Shown here one piece after another: positions 9,343 through 18,490 of a DNA stretch of 64,000 bases. Location: assembly GCF_023062595.1 (NCBI RefSeq), contig NZ_JALLAN010000005.1:62001-126000 (forward strand), written 5' to 3'. Both the position numbers and the translations under genes were made by a program. The notes under the pieces were generated by a model. It had not been told where the DNA came from and did no database searches. It was given only the letters and a program-made list of their open reading frames with translations. The stretch is from Arthrobacter rhizosphaerae. Lineage in GTDB: Bacteria; Actinomycetota; Actinomycetes; Actinomycetales; Micrococcaceae. Numbering within the stretch: position 1 is the stretch's first letter; the number at the start of each line of letters is the position of its first letter.

Positions 9343-9358
9343 TCACTGATTTCAGTGA
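9343..9358. promoter_or_regulatory. Palindrome upstream of pspA
   Basis: TCACTGA-TT-TCAGTGA, perfect 7-bp arms with a 2-bp centre, 31 bp upstream of the pspA start. It looks like a dimeric regulator site. The cognate protein is not identifiable from the window. Confidence 0.5.
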
Positions 9359-9422
9359 ACAGTTGATGTACCGCTCTATCCGCCTCAAGGAGCAAGCCCA
9401 TTCGGCGCCTAGTCATTCAGGG

Positions 9423-11468
9423 CTAGAAATCTCCACCGCCGCCAGAGTCTCCTCCCCAGCCACCGCCGGAGTCTCCGCCGAAGCCGCCGGAATCTCCGCC
9501 CCACCCTCCACCATCGCTGTGGCCGCCGCCCCAGCCGCCGCCTCCGCCGTTGAGGATGGAGTTGATGAGGATTCCACCGAGAATGGCGCCACCCAAGCCG
9601 CCGCCTCCTCCTCCGCCGAACATCCCGCCACCCCCGTAGCCCTGATTCGCGTAACCACCGAAATGGTCGACGTCGGTCTGGGCCAGCTGGGCTGCCTGGG
9701 CAGCCAAAGCGTGGGCTTGCTGGGCGTAGGTCAGGGCGGTGACGGGATCGTTCCTGGAGATGGACAGGGCATAGTCAAGGTTCCGCTGTGCCTCAGCCAG
9801 GCGCGTACGCGCCTCGGTCCCCACTCCTCCACGGCGCGCCGTGATGTAGTCCGACGTAGCGCTGATCTGGGCCTGGGCGGACATGATGGTTTGCTGAAGG
9901 GAAGCCTGTGCCCGGCGGGCCTGTTCCTGCTGGTCCCTGATGCCGCTGAGCGACTGGTCCAAGGACTGATGGGCAGCCTCCACGCGCTCCAAGGTTGCGA
10001 TGGGATCGATCTTGCCCCCTTGGATTTCCTCTTTCACCTGAGCCAGTGAAGCTTCGACACGCGCTACAGGTCCAGCCAGCTCCGAATGGGCCCCCTGCTG
10101 AATCATCGCCTTGGCCTGGGCCAGATCCTGGGAGATGTCCACGACGGCGGCTTCCAGTCCGTTACGGGCCTCGTCGAGGCTGCCGGACACCTTGGATATG
10201 GCATCGATCAGAACATTCGTCTGGTGTAGGCCCTCTTCGGCAGCACGTACTGCCGCAGCCGCGAGGCTTCCTTCACCGACGCCAAGCTTCTCCTGGGCCG
10301 TCTCGGTGGCATTCTGAACGAAGGCGAGGCGTTCCTTGGCCTGGGTGATGTTATCCGAGACCTGCACCAGGGCGCTGTCTGCGTACTTGGCCCTGAGGCC
10401 CGCCAAGGTCTGTTCGGAGTTGGCGATTTTCGCCTCTGCTTCTCGGGCTCCTGCATTCACCGCGGCAAGAGCCTGAGGTGCGGTCTTCTCCAATTCCCGC
10501 AGCAAATCGAAGTCTGCCTTCTGTTCCCGGAGAGAAGCCAGAGCAGCTTCGGAGCGGCGGATGATCTCGCCCAGCCAGGTGCGCTGCTGCTCCTCGGTGT
10601 CCGGAATGTGGTCATCCAGTTGCTGCTGCAGTTTGAAGGACTCGGACATGTGGCCCTTGGCGTCCTGCAAGGCCTTGGTGAAATTGCCAACTGCCGACTC
10701 GCCGTACTGGGCCTCGGCGAAACCGAGTTCCTGCTCGCTGGACTTAATGGCGTCATCAGCCTCGATCAGGAGGGAACCGCTCTTTCGGCGCAACTCCTCG
10801 ACGGTCAGCGAAGCCAGGGGGTCAAGCTCGGCACCCTGGGGGCCGTAGCTGGCGCTGGATGCCTGGGAAGCTTTTTTCCGTCGATTGCGGAGATACAGGT
10901 ACGTTCCTACGCCACCGGCCGCAACCACTCCGGTTCCAACGAGGACAGCCGTTCCGGCGCCGCCGCCGGACGGAACTGTACCGCTTCCACCACCGGCCGC
11001 ATCACCGATGGCTGCCGCTGCGTTAACGGCCGCTTGAGCATAGTCACCGTTCTGAACCTGCGGGTAGACGGCGGAATCAAGTACCTTCTGACGCTGCTCG
11101 TTGGTTATCTTGCTGGCACTGTGTTTGGTCAGCTGGTATTTGCGTGCATCGGTAGCTATGGAGAGGACCAGCGAGTTGGAGCTCAGCTTCGCTTTCTCTG
11201 CGACTGCCTGGCCCCAAAGGGCCGAGTCGTCCGGGTTGGTGAAGGACTTGACGTAAACCACGTAGAGGTTCAACTGATGGTCGGTCCCCAGTTTCTTAAT
11301 GGCTTCCTCGACATCAGCCTTGCGGTTCCCCAACACGCCGGCAGAATCTGCAACCTTCGACGCCGGATTCAGCGTCACCGGATCTTCGGCCCAGGCTGCG
11401 GTGGCGGGAAGCGCCAGCAAGCCGGCCAGACCGATCACGGCGAGAACACGTCTATAGTTTGACCGCAT
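9423..11468 (-). CDS. Secreted TPM-domain membrane protein with Gly-rich tail
   Basis: A 681-residue envelope protein. A signal peptide (residues 1-27, ending in ALPATAAWA) precedes a TPM domain (about 35-170), then a membrane segment (about 182-205) followed by RNRRKK. A long helical, coiled-coil-like cytoplasmic region (about 220-595) and a tail of GGGWGG/DSGG repeats complete it. Start: ATG 11468 is chosen over an upstream in-frame codon at 11540 because it has the ribosome site AGGG and begins the signal peptide directly. TPM proteins are often encoded beside PspA, as here, which suggests a membrane-maintenance role. The precise function is unknown. Confidence 0.85.
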   Translation of the reverse strand: MRSNYRRVLAVIGLAGLLALPATAAWAEDPVTLNPASKVADSAGVLGNRKADVEEAIKKLGTDHQLNLYVVYVKSFTNPDDSALWGQAVAEKAKLSSNSLVLSIATDARKYQLTKHSASKITNEQRQKVLDSAVYPQVQNGDYAQAAVNAAAAIGDAAGGGSGTVPSGGGAGTAVLVGTGVVAAGGVGTYLYLRNRRKKASQASSASYGPQGAELDPLASLTVEELRRKSGSLLIEADDAIKSSEQELGFAEAQYGESAVGNFTKALQDAKGHMSESFKLQQQLDDHIPDTEEQQRTWLGEIIRRSEAALASLREQKADFDLLRELEKTAPQALAAVNAGAREAEAKIANSEQTLAGLRAKYADSALVQVSDNITQAKERLAFVQNATETAQEKLGVGEGSLAAAAVRAAEEGLHQTNVLIDAISKVSGSLDEARNGLEAAVVDISQDLAQAKAMIQQGAHSELAGPVARVEASLAQVKEEIQGGKIDPIATLERVEAAHQSLDQSLSGIRDQQEQARRAQASLQQTIMSAQAQISATSDYITARRGGVGTEARTRLAEAQRNLDYALSISRNDPVTALTYAQQAHALAAQAAQLAQTDVDHFGGYANQGYGGGGMFGGGGGGGLGGAILGGILINSILNGGGGGWGGGHSDGGGWGGDSGGFGGDSGGGWGGDSGGGGDF

Positions 11469-11753
11469 GTGCAACCCTTCAGCACTTCCGCGGCCGGTCC
11501 AGGCTGAACCAGCCGTCACAGAAAGCACCAGCGCCCCCACGCATGTCTAGCCGCAGGGTCGCTGAGGCATTTCCATTTGATTCTATGGTGCACCTATTGG
11601 GCCGTCCACATGAGGGAATATGCCACCAGCGAAACGCGCTTAAAGCCTTGTGGCAGCAGTGAGAGAGTCTTTCAGGAACCTCCCAGCAAACGTCCGCATT
11701 AGTTTCAGTCGCAGCATCCATAGTTAATGTAGACACGGATGAAAGGAAGTCCA
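11469..11753. promoter_or_regulatory. Divergent region, TPM gene / htrA
   Basis: 285 bp with no convincing gene. A -10-like TAATGT at 11725-11730 could serve htrA, giving a leader of about 17 nt that still holds its ribosome site at 11741-11750. The -35 is weak (GTTTCA). No clear promoter for the TPM gene was found. Confidence 0.35.
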
Positions 11754-13538
11754 ATGACTGAGAACCCACAAGGCGGTTCGCCCGAGAATCGGGAACCGCT
11801 GGAACCGGGCGTCGAGGACGCCAGGTACCGCAAGGCAGCAGGAGAACCGGGTGCCCCTGACGCCGGAGCTGTGGCCTCAGGCGAAGAGCGTTCAGTCGGA
11901 GGTCCTGCACACTCTCGCGACATTGCCGGCCCCGCCAGCCAGCAGCCGCCCTACGCCATAGGCCACGCGGCCGATGCGAATGTGCCGACTGGCGGCGAGG
12001 GGCAGAGTGCCCCCACTGAGAAGTTCGCCCCGCCGGCGGGTCCCGCACAGGACGCGCCCACTGCGCAGTTCGCCTCTCCGACCCGCGAGCCGGAAACCCC
12101 CGAGTCAAGCGGCCAGTCAACTGGGCAGCACGCTGGTCACCACACGCCGAACAGCCAGACTTTTGGCCACCAAAGCCCCACGCCCGGCCACCAAAGCCAC
12201 GACCCCGCGCACGGAGGCAACGGATCCCCGTATGGGCAGCCCACGCCGTTCTACGGTTCCCAGAGCGGATCACATGGAAGCGGTGCCCAGCCTCCTTACG
12301 GCCCGGCCCACGTATCCCACCCCGCAAACGCCCCTAAGCGCAAGGCAACCTTCGGCGTCGGCACTCTGGTTGCCAGCATCTTGGCTGCCGGCCTTGTGGG
12401 CGGCGGCGTTGTAGCGGCCAGTGACGCTTTCCTTGACGAGAACTCTCCTGCAGCGGTCAGCAGCAGCCAGCAGGGCACCGTGATCGTCAATAACAAGGAT
12501 GACGTCAACGTTATTACTGCGGCGGCGCAGAAGGCTTCCCCTAGCGTCGTGACCATCAAAGCCACCGGTGGCGGAGAAGGCGGAACGGGATCTGGCATCA
12601 TTCTTGACACCGAGGGCCATATCCTGACCAATACCCATGTCGTGACGCTTGACGGCAAGGCCGCCAATGCCACTGTGGAAGTGCGTACGAGCGACGGACG
12701 GGTCTTGCCGGCCAGCATCGTCGGTACCGATCCGTTGTCCGACCTCGCCGTCATCAAAGTGGACAACGCTTCCGGCCTGATCCCGGCTACGCTGGGCGAC
12801 TCGGCAAAGCTCAACGTGGGGGACACCGCCGTCGCAATTGGATCCCCGCTGGGCCTGACCGGCACCGTCACGGACGGCATCGTCTCCACCCTGAACCGCA
12901 CCATCAGCGTCGCCTCGTCTGCCGCACCCAAGGATGGCGGCGACGATTCCCAGGGCGACGACGAAGGCGGCTTCAAGTTCGCACCACCGGACGGCGGGCA
13001 GGGCCAGAGCAGTGCTGACCAGGGCTCCATCTCCCTCAACGTGATCCAAACGGACGCGGCTATCAACCCGGGGAACTCCGGCGGGGCGTTGGTCAACAGC
13101 AAGGGTGAAGTCATCGGCGTGAACGTGGCCATCGCTTCCGCAGGGGGCGACTCCAGCAGCAGCGGCAACATCGGCGTCGGCTTCAGTGTTCCGATCAACC
13201 ACGCCAAACGAGTTGCGCAGGAGATCATTGACACCGGCAAGGCCAGCCATGGCCAGTTCGGCGTCAGCGTCAAGGCAAAGTCAGCAAGTAGTGCAGCATC
13301 AGCGTTTTCAGTAGGCGCTGAGGTGGCCACCGTGGAGTCCGGTTCGGCCGCAGCCAAGGCCGGGATCAAGGTCGGAGATGTGGTCACCAAGTTCAATGAC
13401 CTTGCCATCAGTGATCCGAACCAGCTGACGGCGGCGGTGCGCGAACAGCCGGCGGGAGCCTCAGTCAAGGTCACCATCCTTCGAGGCGGCCAGGAGCAGC
13501 AGCTGGACGTGACGCTCGGAGCAGCGGCTGAACAATAG
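11754..13538 (+). CDS. HtrA/DegP-like membrane-anchored serine protease with PDZ domain (PepD type)
   Basis: A 594-residue protein with a long, disordered cytoplasmic N-terminus rich in Pro, Gly, Gln and His (1-195). One membrane segment (about 200-222) is followed by a trypsin-like protease domain with triad His295 (TNTHVV), Asp330 (SDLAVIK) and Ser442 (GNSGGA), and a C-terminal PDZ domain (about 505-590). The acidic insert DDSQGDDEGG lies in the protease domain. This is the actinobacterial PepD/HtrA layout: an extracytoplasmic protease and chaperone for misfolded envelope proteins. Start: ATG 11754 is preferred to ATG 11739 because GAAAGGAAG sits just before it. A strong terminator follows. 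Confidence 0.92.
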   Translation: MTENPQGGSPENREPLEPGVEDARYRKAAGEPGAPDAGAVASGEERSVGGPAHSRDIAGPASQQPPYAIGHAADANVPTGGEGQSAPTEKFAPPAGPAQDAPTAQFASPTREPETPESSGQSTGQHAGHHTPNSQTFGHQSPTPGHQSHDPAHGGNGSPYGQPTPFYGSQSGSHGSGAQPPYGPAHVSHPANAPKRKATFGVGTLVASILAAGLVGGGVVAASDAFLDENSPAAVSSSQQGTVIVNNKDDVNVITAAAQKASPSVVTIKATGGGEGGTGSGIILDTEGHILTNTHVVTLDGKAANATVEVRTSDGRVLPASIVGTDPLSDLAVIKVDNASGLIPATLGDSAKLNVGDTAVAIGSPLGLTGTVTDGIVSTLNRTISVASSAAPKDGGDDSQGDDEGGFKFAPPDGGQGQSSADQGSISLNVIQTDAAINPGNSGGALVNSKGEVIGVNVAIASAGGDSSSSGNIGVGFSVPINHAKRVAQEIIDTGKASHGQFGVSVKAKSASSAASAFSVGAEVATVESGSAAAKAGIKVGDVVTKFNDLAISDPNQLTAAVREQPAGASVKVTILRGGQEQQLDVTLGAAAEQ

Positions 13539-13555
13539 AAAACCGAGCAGGAACA

Positions 13556-13592
13556 ACGGCGGGGCGCCCATTGGTGCCCCGCCGTCGCTTTG
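13556..13592 (+). terminator. Terminator after htrA
   Basis: A 13-bp stem (13556-13568 / 13573-13585, one G-U) with loop CATT, followed by CGCTTTGT. Confidence 0.75.
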
Positions 13593-13801
13593 TCCGCGGC
13601 TGCTCGCGGGCGCTCGATTTGTGGGGAACCAGGCCGGGACGGCAAATGGGTCTGAAACAGGCGTTAACGCAGGCCGTGGGTATGAGCCGCTATATGGTTA
13701 GCTAGGATTTACCCGCACCCCTGGGAAATCCGCGGACATGACCCCACCCGGCTGGCGTTCCATGGACATGGAGTGCCGCTGAACAGAAAGTGGAAGAGAC
13801 A

Positions 13802-14602
13802 TTGAAGATCATCGTGCTGGTCAAGCATGTTCCTGACGCCCAATTGGACCGTCACCTCAACGGCGCGGACTACACAACAGACCGTGCTGAGAGCATCCTG
13901 TCCGAACTGGACGAATATGCGCTCGAAGCCGCCCTGCAACTGACAGAGGCCCAAGGCGGCAAGGGAGCCGGCCACCAGGTCATCGCCTTGAGTATGGGCC
14001 CGGCAGGGGCAGCCAACGCCATCAAGAAGTCGCTGCAGATTGGCGCCACTGAGGGCGTCCACCTCAAGGACGACGCTCTCGCGGGCTCGGATGCTGCGGC
14101 CACGTCGTTGGCACTGGCCGCAACTGTCCGGTATTTGAGTGCTGGCAGCCCCGTCGACCTGATCCTTACCGGTATGGCTTCCACAGACGGCGAAACTTCC
14201 CTCGTGCCCGCGCAGCTGGCCGAACGCCTGGGCCTCCCGCAGGTGACTTTCGCGTCGGAGCTTGAGATTTCCGCCGGCCGGATTACCGCCCGGCGCGACA
14301 GCGACACCCACTACGACACCATTGAGGCCCCTTTGCCTGCCGTGGTGTCCGTGACGGACCAGATCAACGAGCCGCGATTCCCCAACTTCAAGGGCATCAT
14401 CGCTGCGAAGCGGAAAACCATCATCACCTTGTCCCTCGCGGATATCGGCGTCAATCCCGCTGAGGTGGGCCTGTCCGGTTCCTGGACAGCAGTGCAGAAT
14501 GCCGAACCGCGTCCACCGCGCACCGCCGGCACCATCATCACCGACGAGGGCGACGCCGGCATCCAGCTGGTTGACTTCCTGGCCGCCCAGAAGCTGCTCT
14601 AA
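13802..14602 (+). CDS. etfB: Electron transfer flavoprotein beta subunit
   Basis: A 266-residue EtfB/FixA. It pairs with EtfA to carry electrons from acyl-CoA and related dehydrogenases to the ETF:quinone oxidoreductase. It starts MKIIVLVKHVPD, the family N-terminus, and contains the conserved AMP/FAD-site region with TDGETSLVPAQLAERLG. Start: TTG 13802 with GGAAGAG just upstream; the GTG at 13790 would add four residues to the family N-terminus. etfA follows 15 bp later in the same operon. No dehydrogenase or ETF-QO gene is next to it. Confidence 0.94.
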   Translation: MKIIVLVKHVPDAQLDRHLNGADYTTDRAESILSELDEYALEAALQLTEAQGGKGAGHQVIALSMGPAGAANAIKKSLQIGATEGVHLKDDALAGSDAAATSLALAATVRYLSAGSPVDLILTGMASTDGETSLVPAQLAERLGLPQVTFASELEISAGRITARRDSDTHYDTIEAPLPAVVSVTDQINEPRFPNFKGIIAAKRKTIITLSLADIGVNPAEVGLSGSWTAVQNAEPRPPRTAGTIITDEGDAGIQLVDFLAAQKLL

Positions 14603-14617
14603 GGGGAATCCACGAAT

Positions 14618-15571
14618 ATGGCAAATGTACTTGTATTCATTGACAATCAGAGCCCCACTCTCAAGAAGAGCAGCCTCGAGCTGCTCACCATTGCCCGGAC
14701 GCTCGGCGAGCCGGTTGCGGCATTTAACGGCGAATTCAACGACGACGTCGCGGCTGCATTAAGTTCCTACGGGGTCACTGCTGTGTACCGTCCGGGGAGT
14801 GCAGACCTCGATGACTACCTCGTAGCTCCGAAGGCCGCCTACCTGGCCGAAGCTGTTGCCGCAACCGGTGCAGGCACAGTGCTCATCGAGAACTCATCGG
14901 ACGGCAAGGAGATCGCCGCGAGGCTGGGCATCAAGCTCGGAGCAGGCGTAGTCACCGACGTCGTAGGAGTTGAAGCAGACGGCGGGGCTCACAAATCAGT
15001 GCTGGCTGGCTCCTATAAAACGGTATGCCGCGCCACCACGCCGGTTTCGATTCTGACAGTCAAAGCGAACTCGGTGACCCCTGAACCTGCTCCCACGGCA
15101 ACGACGCCAGAGTCCGTCACCATCGAGGTTCCGGCCGCAGCCACGGCGAACGCAGCGCGCATCACCGGACGAAGCAACAAGGCAACCAGCGGGCGTCCTG
15201 ACCTTCTGGACGCACGTATTGTGGTGGCCGGCGGCCGTGGCGTGGACGGCGATTTTGGCCCGGTGGAGGAACTGGCGGACGCACTGGGCGCAGCAGTGGG
15301 AGCTTCCCGCGCCGCTACCGACGCCGGTTGGATCAGCCACGACGCCCAAGTGGGTCAAACCGGAAAGACGGTTTCTCCCGAGCTTTACATTTCCGCCGGA
15401 ATTTCGGGGGCCGTGCAGCAGAAGGCCGGCATGCAAACGGCCAAGGTTATCGTGGCAATCAACAACGACGCCGAGTCTCCTGTTTTCGAGATCGCGGACT
15501 TCGGGATTGTGGGGGATCTCTTCGAGGTCCTGCCGCAGGCAACCGCGGAAATCAAGAAACGCAAAGGCTGA
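14618..15571 (+). CDS. etfA: Electron transfer flavoprotein alpha subunit
   Basis: A 317-residue EtfA/FixB. The N-terminal domain packs on EtfB; the C-terminal FAD domain carries the conserved block VVAGGRG (about residue 205) and later SPELYISAGISGAVQQ, the FAD-binding signature. Start ATG 14618 has the ribosome site AAGGGGAAT. The operon order etfB-etfA-PIG-L is tightly spaced: the next start lies 3 bp after this stop codon, suggesting translational coupling. Confidence 0.95.
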   Translation: MANVLVFIDNQSPTLKKSSLELLTIARTLGEPVAAFNGEFNDDVAAALSSYGVTAVYRPGSADLDDYLVAPKAAYLAEAVAATGAGTVLIENSSDGKEIAARLGIKLGAGVVTDVVGVEADGGAHKSVLAGSYKTVCRATTPVSILTVKANSVTPEPAPTATTPESVTIEVPAAATANAARITGRSNKATSGRPDLLDARIVVAGGRGVDGDFGPVEELADALGAAVGASRAATDAGWISHDAQVGQTGKTVSPELYISAGISGAVQQKAGMQTAKVIVAINNDAESPVFEIADFGIVGDLFEVLPQATAEIKKRKG

Positions 15572-15574
15572 TGA

Positions 15575-16351
15575 TTGAGCACTGATCCTGGATCAGCGCA
15601 GAGCCCGTTCAACCCTGCTGTCCGGGTTGAACGGGTCCTCTGTTTTGGAGCCCACCCCGATGACATCGACTTCGGTGCTGCGGGCACGGTCGCTGCGTGG
15701 ACCGCGACAGGTGTAGAGGTCAGTTACTGCATCATGACCGACGGCGACGCTGGAGGGTTCGACCCTTCCCAACGTGAAGCGATTGTGGCCCTTCGCGCGG
15801 AGGAGCAACGCCGGGCGGCTGCCTTGGTCGGAGTCTCTAAGATCCACTACCTCCACGAGCGTGACGGTTTCCTGGAACCCTCGCATGACGTGATGCGGGG
15901 AGTGGTAAAAGTGATCCGGGAAGTCCGCCCCGACGTCGTACTCTCCATGCACCCCGAGCGTAACTGGAACCGGATCCAGAAGAGCCACCCGGATCATCTG
16001 GCGGTCGGGGAAGCCGTGACCCGCGCCGTGTACCCGGCCCTCGAAAACCCGTTCGCCTATCCTGAATTGGCCGAGGCCGGGCTTGAGGCGTACAAATTGC
16101 CGTGGCTATGGCTTTTCGCGGGACCCGAGGAGCGGGAGAACCACTTTGTGGACATCACAGACCACGTTGAGGACAAGCTCGCCGCCATTCATGTCCACAC
16201 CAGCCAGCATCCCGATGTTCAGGCCATGGACAGAACCGTGCGCGGAATGATGTTGCAGAACGGTCAGCGCGGAGGCATGAAAGAAGGTCGCAGCGCTGAG
16301 GCCTTCCACGTGGTCAGAATCAACGGCGACAGTACCATCGCCGGCTTCTGA
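15575..16351 (+). CDS. PIG-L/LmbE-like deacetylase
   Basis: A 258-residue zinc-dependent deacetylase of the PIG-L family. The zinc and catalytic motif AHPDD is near residues 27-31, and a later HPDH supplies the third ligand. The family includes MshB and Mca (mycothiol) and GlcNAc-PI deacetylases; its own substrate cannot be fixed from sequence. Start: TTG 15575, 3 bp after the etfA stop, with the ribosome site AAAGG inside the end of etfA. The gene converges on rskA with five bases between the stop codons and no visible terminator. Confidence 0.88.
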   Translation: MSTDPGSAQSPFNPAVRVERVLCFGAHPDDIDFGAAGTVAAWTATGVEVSYCIMTDGDAGGFDPSQREAIVALRAEEQRRAAALVGVSKIHYLHERDGFLEPSHDVMRGVVKVIREVRPDVVLSMHPERNWNRIQKSHPDHLAVGEAVTRAVYPALENPFAYPELAEAGLEAYKLPWLWLFAGPEERENHFVDITDHVEDKLAAIHVHTSQHPDVQAMDRTVRGMMLQNGQRGGMKEGRSAEAFHVVRINGDSTIAGF

Positions 16352-16356
16352 GGGAG

Positions 16357-17157
16357 TCAGGCTCCCAAAGTAGCTTCGGCGACTGGTTGGGTGCTGGGGG
16401 ACCCGGACCCGCCCAGCGGTTCCACAGTAATACCCAGCGACGCAGCCGCCTGAATGCCGTCAACCACCGCGGGCTTCGATAAGGCTTCCGCGTCCATGAG
16501 TCCCTTTGAGACCGGCGCAGAACCATCCTTCGGGATCAGCCACATCTGGTAGACCTTGCCCTCGGGAGGCGCAGGAACGCCGTCCATGGTGACCACCAGG
16601 GCGTTCTTCGACGGCGAGATAGCCAGGTTGGCCGTGCCACCGCCTGTTACACCCACGCTCGCCTTACGGAGATCCTGGGCCTGGAGTACCTGGTTGAGGG
16701 GATCGTTCTGGTATGCGTTATAAGCTCCGATCCCCACTCCGCCCAAAGCCAGCGCGGCGGCAGCCGCCACGCCGATGATCCAGTTCCTCATTGAGCCGGG
16801 CCGGCGCCGTTCCTCACGCCGTTGGCGCGCGGCGGCCAAGGCGTCGGGGATGGCGGCAGCTTCCTGCTGTGCAGGCACCTGAGCCATGATGCGGCCAAAG
16901 AGGTCGGACGGCGGCTCCTCCTCCACGGTAAAACTTATGGCGAGCGTCTCGCGTGCCTGGCGCACACGATCGTTGAAGGCCTGGCGCTCTTCGGGCGTCG
17001 CTGCCGCTATGTGCCTGTCCACCACCGCCCGCTCCTCCTCGCTGAGGGCGTCCAGTGCGTAGAGTTCAGCCAGTTCCGCTGCACGTCCGGTAGCCAGGTC
17101 GGTGGCAATGTCTACGGAAAAGATCATCGGATCACGATCGCTGTTGTTTTCAGTCAT
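16357..17157 (-). CDS. rskA: Anti-sigma-K factor RskA
   Basis: A 266-residue membrane anti-sigma factor. The cytoplasmic N-terminal zinc-less anti-sigma domain (about 15-115; AELAELYALDALSEEE is the family signature) is followed by a single membrane segment (about 142-165) and an extracytoplasmic RskA domain (VTMDGVPAPPEGKVYQMW). It holds SigK inactive until regulated proteolysis. It starts one base after the sigK stop codon, so the two are co-transcribed and coupled. Confidence 0.93.
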   Translation of the reverse strand: MTENNSDRDPMIFSVDIATDLATGRAAELAELYALDALSEEERAVVDRHIAAATPEERQAFNDRVRQARETLAISFTVEEEPPSDLFGRIMAQVPAQQEAAAIPDALAAARQRREERRRPGSMRNWIIGVAAAAALALGGVGIGAYNAYQNDPLNQVLQAQDLRKASVGVTGGGTANLAISPSKNALVVTMDGVPAPPEGKVYQMWLIPKDGSAPVSKGLMDAEALSKPAVVDGIQAAASLGITVEPLGGSGSPSTQPVAEATLGA

Positions 17158-17158
17158 C

Positions 17159-17767
17159 TCAACTCACACCCAAACAGGTCTTCAGCCGGATCAGTCCGTC
17201 ACGGATGCGGGATTTGATGGTAGGCACGGCGGCGTTCAGCCTTTCGGCTACTTCGCGGTACGTCAGTCCGCCGTAATAGGCAAGGCGCACGGACTCCTGC
17301 TGGGTTTCAGTCAAAGTGCCCAGGCATCGCACTACGGCCTCTGCCTCCATCCGGCTGTCCACTTCGTCCGAAACGGAGTCGTGGTCAATGTCCTGGCTGC
17401 GGGCTCCGTACCTGGCTTCCCTGTCGGTGGCGGACTGGGTGGAGCGCACCTTGTCCACCGCGCGGCGATGGGAAATGGTCATCAGCCAAGCCAGGGGGCT
17501 TCCAGCTTCATCGTTGAACTTCGACGCATTTTGCCAAACCTGCAGAAAGACCTCTTGAGTGGTGTCCTCGCTGAGCTCCGCATCGATCAGCACCCTCCGC
17601 GCCATTCCATACACACGCCTCGAGGTGAGCTCATAAAACTCCGCGAAGGCGGGCTGGCTTCCGGCCGCTATCTGGGCGAGCAGGGAGCTCAGACGGCGGT
17701 TCAGTTCAACACTGGTGCCAGCCGAGGCTGTGGCCTCAGGGTTTGGCGCGTTGGGAGTGTCCATCAC
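17159..17767 (-). CDS. sigK: ECF RNA polymerase sigma factor SigK
   Basis: An ECF sigma factor with region 2 (FAEFYELTSRRVYGMARRVL...TQEVFLQVW) and region 4 (QQESVRLAYYGGLTYREVAERL, a helix-turn-helix). It is paired with rskA directly downstream. The start is uncertain. I place it at GTG 17767 (the next codon is ATG 17764). A TATGCT box (17778-17773) lies 5 nt upstream, which would give a leaderless mRNA, and the protein length (about 202 aa) fits SigK. A longer frame opens at GTG 17878 (239 aa), but its extra 37 residues are low-complexity and its GGAAG overlaps the start codon. Confidence 0.88.
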   Translation of the reverse strand: MMDTPNAPNPEATASAGTSVELNRRLSSLLAQIAAGSQPAFAEFYELTSRRVYGMARRVLIDAELSEDTTQEVFLQVWQNASKFNDEAGSPLAWLMTISHRRAVDKVRSTQSATDREARYGARSQDIDHDSVSDEVDSRMEAEAVVRCLGTLTETQQESVRLAYYGGLTYREVAERLNAAVPTIKSRIRDGLIRLKTCLGVS

Positions 17768-17967
17768 CGTCAAGCATATGTCGGCCGGAGACGGTGCGGG
17801 AGCGCGGAGGCTGACGGAAGATTTGCCGTGAGGTGCGGTTTCGGTATCCCCGCCAGGGAGTGCTGTCAGTATTCTCACCTTCCGCTATCACGTTCCCTCC
17901 GCTCGCTTTCGTACTAGGGATTCGGCGCCGGCGGAAGTTCGGATGGGAAGAAGGCAGTTGCTGTTTC

Positions 17968-18435
17968 CTACAGCTTGGCTCCCGCGAATCCATTCTGTCG
18001 CCATGCCTCATAGACGGCGATGGACGCAGCGTTGGCCAGGTTCAGCGAGCGCAGGGATGGGAGCATCGGCAGGCGGACACGCGAGGTTACATGGGGATCG
18101 GACTTGATGGATTCCGGAAGTCCCACGGATTCCTTGCCGAACAGCAGGACGTCGCCCGGGCGGTAGCTGATGTCTGCATAGGACGCCTCGCCGTCGGAGG
18201 TGAACGCGAAAACCCGCTCCGGCTCAAGGGCCTTCCACGCGGCGTCGAGGTCCTGATGGATGGTGACAACGGCGAGGTCATGGTAATCCAGCCCGGCCCT
18301 GCGAAGTTTGGCGTCGGAAAAATCGAACCCGAGAGGCTCAATGAGGTGCAACTCTGCGCCGGTTATGGCAGCCAGGCGGATGGCGTTGCCGGTATTGCCG
18401 GGAATTTCAGGGGTATGGAAGAGGATGCGGAACAC
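17968..18435 (-). CDS. trmL: tRNA (cytidine/uridine-2'-O-)-methyltransferase, TrmL/SpoU family
   Basis: A 155-residue SPOUT methyltransferase that methylates the ribose at the wobble position 34 of certain leucine tRNAs in characterised members. SPOUT motifs are seen: N-terminal PEIPGNTGNAIR, then LLFGKESVGLP, and C-terminal LPMLPSLRSLNLANAASIAVYE, which forms the trefoil knot. The length is that of TrmL. The GTG start at 18435 has no Shine-Dalgarno but a TACTAT box exactly 6 nt upstream, so the mRNA is probably leaderless. Confidence 0.92.
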   Translation of the reverse strand: MFRILFHTPEIPGNTGNAIRLAAITGAELHLIEPLGFDFSDAKLRRAGLDYHDLAVVTIHQDLDAAWKALEPERVFAFTSDGEASYADISYRPGDVLLFGKESVGLPESIKSDPHVTSRVRLPMLPSLRSLNLANAASIAVYEAWRQNGFAGAKL

Positions 18436-18441
18436 TGTCCC

Positions 18442-18447
18442 ATAGTA
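18442..18447 (-). promoter_or_regulatory. -10 box for leaderless trmL
   Basis: TACTAT on the minus strand, then GGGACA, then the GTG start. Transcription starting 7 nt after the box would begin at the start codon. A weak -35 (CCAACA) lies 17 bp upstream. Confidence 0.5.
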
Positions 18448-18490
18448 GCTACCCCTGCCGCCGGTGTTGGCCGGACAGGTGTACGCCGCG

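Noticed and set aside
12270..13645. Two long minus-strand frames opposite htrA
   Set aside because: The plus-strand gene has an intact catalytic triad and PDZ domain; two antisense genes in the same place are not credible.
17768..17878. N-terminal 37 residues of the longer SigK frame
   Set aside because: Low-complexity sequence, GGAAG overlaps the start codon, and a -10 box lies inside it just before GTG 17767. Kept only as an alternative.
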